Of a stretch of 64,000 bases of DNA, positions 60,875-64,000 are shown piece by piece. This stretch comes from Streptomyces spiroverticillatus (lineage in GTDB: Bacteria; Actinomycetota; Actinomycetes; Streptomycetales; Streptomycetaceae): the NCBI GenBank assembly GCA_014650415.1, contig BMUX01000001.1, positions 869,549-933,548 on the forward strand. The letters run 5' to 3'. Each line of letters opens with the position of its first letter. Position 1 is the stretch's first letter. The translations under genes and the position numbers were made by a program. The notes under the pieces were generated by a model, which searched no databases, had not been told where the DNA came from, and was given only the letters and a program-made list of their open reading frames with translations.

Positions 60875-62050
60875 CTACGCCAAAAGCCCCCGCAACGGAA
60901 ACACCGCCCTCCTCACCGCCACCACCGCCTGATCCACCCGATCCCCCGGGTCATAACCCTCCTCCCACCCCCGCCAAGCCACCGTCCGCCCATCCGTCAT
61001 CCGCCCCGGCCCCAACTCCCCCCGCAACGCCTTCACCCGCTCCCGCCACACCCCCGGAATCTCCGCCTCCGGCTCCACCGGCCGATGCCCCGCAATCCCC
61101 ACCAAATGCGTCCACGCCCGCGGCACCACATCCACCACGGCATAGCCCCCACCCCCGAGCGCCAGCCACCTCGCCCCCTCCACGTACTCGTGCGCCAGCT
61201 CATGACACGCCGCCTGCACCGCCCGCTGCGCATCCAGCGACACCGCCAGATCCGCCAACGGATCTTCAAAATGGGTATCCGCCCCGTGCTGCGACACCAG
61301 CACCTGTGGCCGAAAATCGGCCAACAACTCCGGCACCACCGCATGAAAGGCCCGCAGCCACCCCGCATCCCCGGTCCCCGCCGGCAACGCGACATTGACC
61401 GCACTGCCCTCCCCCGCACCCGCCCCACCCGTCTCCTCGGGCCACCCCGTCCCCGGAAACAGATGCCGCGGATGCTCATGCACCGAAATCGTCAGCACCC
61501 GCGGGTCGTCCCAGAACGCCGCCTGCACCCCATCCCCGTGATGCACGTCCACATCCACATACGCGACCCGCTCCGCCCCCATCTCCAGCAGCCGTGCGAT
61601 CGCCAACGCCGCGTCGTTGTACACACAGAACCCCGCCGCCGCCCCGGGCATCGCATGGTGCAGCCCGCCCGCGAAGTTCACCGCGTGCGCCGCGTCCCCC
61701 CGCCACAGCGCCTCCGCAGCCCCCACCGACTGCCCGGCAATCAAGGCGGAAGCCTCATGCATCCCCGCGAACGCCGGATCGTCCACCGTCCCCAGCCCGT
61801 ACGACGCATCGGCGTCCCCCGGCGCCCTGGAGGCCGCCCGCACGGCCTCGACGTAATCCTCACGATGCACCAGCCGCAGCGTCGAGTCCCCCGCCGCGGG
61901 CGCGGCCACCACCTCCACCGCCCCGTCCAGCCCGAAGGCCCGCACCAACCCCATGGTCAGCTCAAGCCTGACCGGATCCATCGGGTGGTGCGGGCCGAAG
62001 TTGTACGCCGTGACGGCGTCATCCCACATCAACAGTGCGCGGCCGCTCAT
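60875..62050 (-). CDS. acuC: AcuC-like histone deacetylase-family protein
   Basis: Zinc hydrolase of the HDAC/AcuC superfamily, 391 aa. MSGRALLMWDDAVTAYNFGPHHPMDPVRL opens the family; zinc-site residues DVDVHHGDGVQAAF and HEHPRHLFPGTG, and ISVHEHP with QHGADTHFEDPLADL. The active-site tyrosine is expected in GGGGYAVVDVVPRAW. AcuC deacetylates acetyl-CoA synthetase in Bacillus; other acetylated targets or acetylpolyamines are possible. ATG 62050; GTG 62059 has a better ribosome site. The MFS gene stop lies inside its start (32-bp overlap). Confidence 0.92.
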   Translation of the reverse strand: MSGRALLMWDDAVTAYNFGPHHPMDPVRLELTMGLVRAFGLDGAVEVVAAPAAGDSTLRLVHREDYVEAVRAASRAPGDADASYGLGTVDDPAFAGMHEASALIAGQSVGAAEALWRGDAAHAVNFAGGLHHAMPGAAAGFCVYNDAALAIARLLEMGAERVAYVDVDVHHGDGVQAAFWDDPRVLTISVHEHPRHLFPGTGWPEETGGAGAGEGSAVNVALPAGTGDAGWLRAFHAVVPELLADFRPQVLVSQHGADTHFEDPLADLAVSLDAQRAVQAACHELAHEYVEGARWLALGGGGYAVVDVVPRAWTHLVGIAGHRPVEPEAEIPGVWRERVKALRGELGPGRMTDGRTVAWRGWEEGYDPGDRVDQAVVAVRRAVFPLRGLLA

Positions 62051-63221
62051 GCCCGCCACCGTATCGGTCGCCCTCCGCCGCGAAGGACCGGGCGTACACC
62101 AACGTCACCAACACCAGAACCATGGGTACGAGCATGGCCCCCCGGTAGTTCCACGCATCCCCGATCGCCCCCACCAACGGCGACCCCACCAGGAACCCCA
62201 CGTAGTTGAAGACATTCAGCCGCGCCACCGCCTGGTCGCTCGCCCCCGGGAACATCCGCCCCGCCGCCGCGAAGGTCTGCGGCACGATCACACACAACCC
62301 GAGCCCCAGCAGCGTGAATCCGGCCATCCCGACCCACGCCCCCGGAGCCGCCGCAACAACCCCGAACCCCACAGCCGCCACCACGGCCCCCGTCCGCACC
62401 ACGGCCACCGCCCCGAACCGCCGCACCCCGAAGTCCCCGACGGCCCGCCCGAGCAGCGTGGTCACCATGTAGACGTTGTACGGAACGGTCGCCAGCGCCT
62501 CCGACGAACCCAGCACGTCCTGAAGGTACTTGGCACTCCAATTCGAAACCGTCGAGTCCCCGATGTACGCAAACGCCATCACCATGCACAACGGCAACAG
62601 CAGCTTGAACGAGAACGCCCCCGCCCCCTTGGCCGCCGCCGACGCCTCGCCCTCTCCGCCCTCCGCGTCGACGTACCACCGGCTCCCCACCAGCACCACG
62701 GGCACCAGCACACACACCACCGGCAGATACGACGCCAGCAGCGACAGCTCCCAGTTCGCCCCCACCCAGGCGAGCGAGGCCCCCGCGATCCCGCCGAGGC
62801 TGTACGCCGCGTGGAACCCCAGCATGATGCTCCGCCCGTACGCCCGCTGAAGGCTGACCCCGAGCATGTTCATGGACGCGTCGAGCATGCCGACCGCCAG
62901 CCCGAACACCCCGAGCGCGACGGCCACATGCCACATCTCCCGGCCCGCCCCGACCCCGAGCAGGGCCAGCAGCACCACGGGCTGCGACCACCGCAGCACG
63001 GCCGCGGGCCCGACCCTCTTCGCCAGGGCCTCGGCAACGAAGCTGCCCGCGCCCGCCAGGATCGGCACAGCGGCGAGAAAGATCGGAAGCACCGCATCAG
63101 ACATCCCGTACTGCTTCTGCAGCGCGGGTATTCGGGTCACGAGGATCGCGAAGGCGAGCCCCTGCGCGAAAAAACTCAACGCCAAAGAAGCCCTGCCGTG
63201 CCGCAGGCGCGCATCTGTCAT
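62019..63221 (-). CDS. MFS transporter
   Basis: Twelve-helix major facilitator of 400 aa. N-terminal helix ARLRHGRASLALSFFAQGLAFAILVTR, then IPALQKQYGMSDAVLPIFLAAVPILAGAGSF; central loop after VGSRWYVDAEGGEGEASAAAKG separates the halves. Similar to sugar/multidrug MFS transporters that face divergent HAD genes. It overlaps the AcuC start by 32 bp, so the two are coexpressed. Substrate unknown; acetate-linked metabolites would be a guess. Confidence 0.9.
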   Translation of the reverse strand: MTDARLRHGRASLALSFFAQGLAFAILVTRIPALQKQYGMSDAVLPIFLAAVPILAGAGSFVAEALAKRVGPAAVLRWSQPVVLLALLGVGAGREMWHVAVALGVFGLAVGMLDASMNMLGVSLQRAYGRSIMLGFHAAYSLGGIAGASLAWVGANWELSLLASYLPVVCVLVPVVLVGSRWYVDAEGGEGEASAAAKGAGAFSFKLLLPLCMVMAFAYIGDSTVSNWSAKYLQDVLGSSEALATVPYNVYMVTTLLGRAVGDFGVRRFGAVAVVRTGAVVAAVGFGVVAAAPGAWVGMAGFTLLGLGLCVIVPQTFAAAGRMFPGASDQAVARLNVFNYVGFLVGSPLVGAIGDAWNYRGAMLVPMVLVLVTLVYARSFAAEGDRYGGGHERPRTVDVG

Positions 63222-63289
63222 GAACCGTGAGCGTACGACTCAGACCTACCAGTGGGTAGATGGATCACCCACCCAATCTCGCCCCACCC

Positions 63290-63934
63290 CTAATCGAGCA
63301 GCCCGAGCAGCTCCTTCATGTCCGAGAAGAACCCGTTCGCCCCCTCCAGCCGCTCCACGGGCGTCATCGCGGTGAACCCGTACACGTCCATCCCAGCGGC
63401 CCGCGCCGCCTGCACCCCGAGCGGACTGTCCTCGACGACGACACACCTCTCCGGCGCCACCCCCATCCGCTCCGCCGCGTACAGGAACAGATCCGGCGCC
63501 GGCTTCCCCTTCCCGACGTCCTCGGAGCTGAACAGCCACTCCTCCTCGAACCACTCGTCGAGCCCGGTCCTGCGGTGCCCGACCCGGATCCGCTCATGAC
63601 TCCCGGACGACGCCACGCAGTACGGCACCCCCTCGGCCACCAGATTCGCGAGTACGTCCTCGACCCCCGGCACCGGCTGGAGCTCCCGCTCGAACGCGGC
63701 GAAGACCCGCTCGTGCAGCCGGTCCCCGAAGTCCGCCGGCAGTTCCTGCCCGGTCCTCTCCCGCACGAGGTCGTGCACACGGTGCACGGCGGCCCCCATG
63801 TAGTCCCTCAGCGAGTCCTCGTACGTCGTGGGGTGCCCGAGTTCCGTCAGATACCCGGACAGGATCCTGTTGGAGAGCGGCTCGCTGTCCACGAGCACGC
63901 CGTCGTTGTCGAAGATGACCAGTTCGTAGCGCAT
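63290..63934 (-). CDS. HAD-IA phosphatase
   Basis: 214 aa haloacid-dehalogenase-like hydrolase. Catalytic DxD in FDNDGVLVDSEPL (D8, D10); motif II VASSGSHERI; lysine in GKGKPAPDLFLYAAERMG (K~147); and motif IV VVEDSPLGVQAARAAGM. Belongs to the beta-phosphoglucomutase/phosphoglycolate phosphatase group with a helical cap. Substrate not inferable. No ribosome site near ATG 63934; a -10-like TATGGT six bases before the ATG suggests a leaderless mRNA. Confidence 0.92.
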   Translation of the reverse strand: MRYELVIFDNDGVLVDSEPLSNRILSGYLTELGHPTTYEDSLRDYMGAAVHRVHDLVRERTGQELPADFGDRLHERVFAAFERELQPVPGVEDVLANLVAEGVPYCVASSGSHERIRVGHRRTGLDEWFEEEWLFSSEDVGKGKPAPDLFLYAAERMGVAPERCVVVEDSPLGVQAARAAGMDVYGFTAMTPVERLEGANGFFSDMKELLGLLD

Positions 63935-63946
63935 GACCTGACCATA
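63935..63946 (-). promoter_or_regulatory. candidate -10 of leaderless HAD transcript
   Basis: On the minus strand TATGGT (63941-63946) stands six bases upstream of ATG 63934. The gene lacks a ribosome site. No -35 was found. Confidence 0.35.
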
Positions 63947-63957
63947 AACGCAAAAAA

Positions 63958-63995
63958 GCCGCTGCCCCCGAGTCAACAGACTCGGGGGCAGCGGC
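63958..63995. terminator. bidirectional intrinsic terminator at right edge
   Basis: Perfect 16-bp stem (63958-63973 with 63980-63995, loop CAACAG). A-run 63952-63957 on the left and T-run 63996-64000 on the right give U-tracts in both directions. It ends a gene beyond the window. Confidence 0.85.
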
Positions 63996-64000
63996 TTTTT

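Noticed and set aside
1..64000. CRISPR array, tRNA, rRNA or insertion sequence
   Set aside because: No regularly spaced direct repeats, no tRNA-like 3' arms and no transposase motifs were seen by eye; a covariance-model scan would be decisive.
1..64000. TTA codons that would place genes under bldA control
   Set aside because: The TTA/TAA triplets I looked at inside genes were out of frame; the check by eye is incomplete.

Overview
The window is chromosomal DNA of a Streptomyces or very close relative. The base composition is strongly GC-rich with G/C-ending codons, GTG and TTG starts are common, and it carries a complete bldN–rsbN developmental sigma/anti-sigma pair, a rex-hemACD operon with a Rex operator, and a futalosine-pathway UbiD decarboxylase. 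It reads as core, not accessory: about 60 genes, no insertion sequence, prophage, CRISPR array, rRNA or tRNA that I could see. Dispersed GC-rich hairpin repeats typical of Streptomyces intergenic DNA are present.

Layout. 0–5.9 kb: a UbiD-type menaquinone decarboxylase cut by the left edge, a PLDc_N membrane protein, an AbrB-type antitoxin/toxin pair behind a palindrome, a DUF4291 gene, and an XRE regulator facing three small genes, one of which (ATP-binding protein) looks frameshifted at its start. 6–14 kb: the cytochrome c maturation operon resA-ccdA-resB-ccsB, a Tat-exported polysaccharide deacetylase-like lipoprotein, a histidine phosphatase and hemL. 14–30.6 kb: transport and envelope genes (CorA, SDR, YnfA, FAD monooxygenase, ThrE exporter, Mut7-C RNase, GT-C glycosyltransferase), a YkgJ-like/pentapeptide fusion next to rtcB, and two lipoproteins plus a DUF2637 membrane protein. 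30.9–45 kb: class I lysS divergent from argS, an F420/PPOX enzyme, a membrane-anchored XRE regulator, lipoproteins, an imine-reductase-like gene, and a 1450-residue protein of unknown function. 45–52.6 kb: hemB, an inverted ANTAR-GAF gene, then hemD-hemC-hemA-rex with overlapping stops and starts. 52.6–64 kb: glutaredoxin-like protein, HAD phosphatase, bldN, rsbN, acyltransferase, epimerase, the 32-aa AURKAIP1/COX24-type ribosomal protein, an excisionase-like HTH protein, a DUF-type phosphatase, acuC-like deacetylase, MFS transporter and a HAD hydrolase.

How parts connect. Five haem genes plus hemL, the cytochrome c maturation genes and a menaquinone gene sit within 52 kb. Rex, the NADH/NAD+ sensor, has a near-consensus operator at its own operon and a second one-mismatch site overlapping the resA start, suggesting joint redox control of haem supply and cytochrome c assembly. 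BldN has its long N-terminal pro-extension, and rsbN is preceded by a sequence matching the sigma-BldN promoter consensus, giving a negative feedback loop.

No obviously new multi-gene defence or mobile system was found. The items most worth a second look are a 41-bp direct repeat of the acyltransferase gene's 3' end, the resA Rex-like site, the 1450-aa protein, the YkgJ-pentapeptide fusion beside rtcB, and the dispersed GC-rich repeat family.
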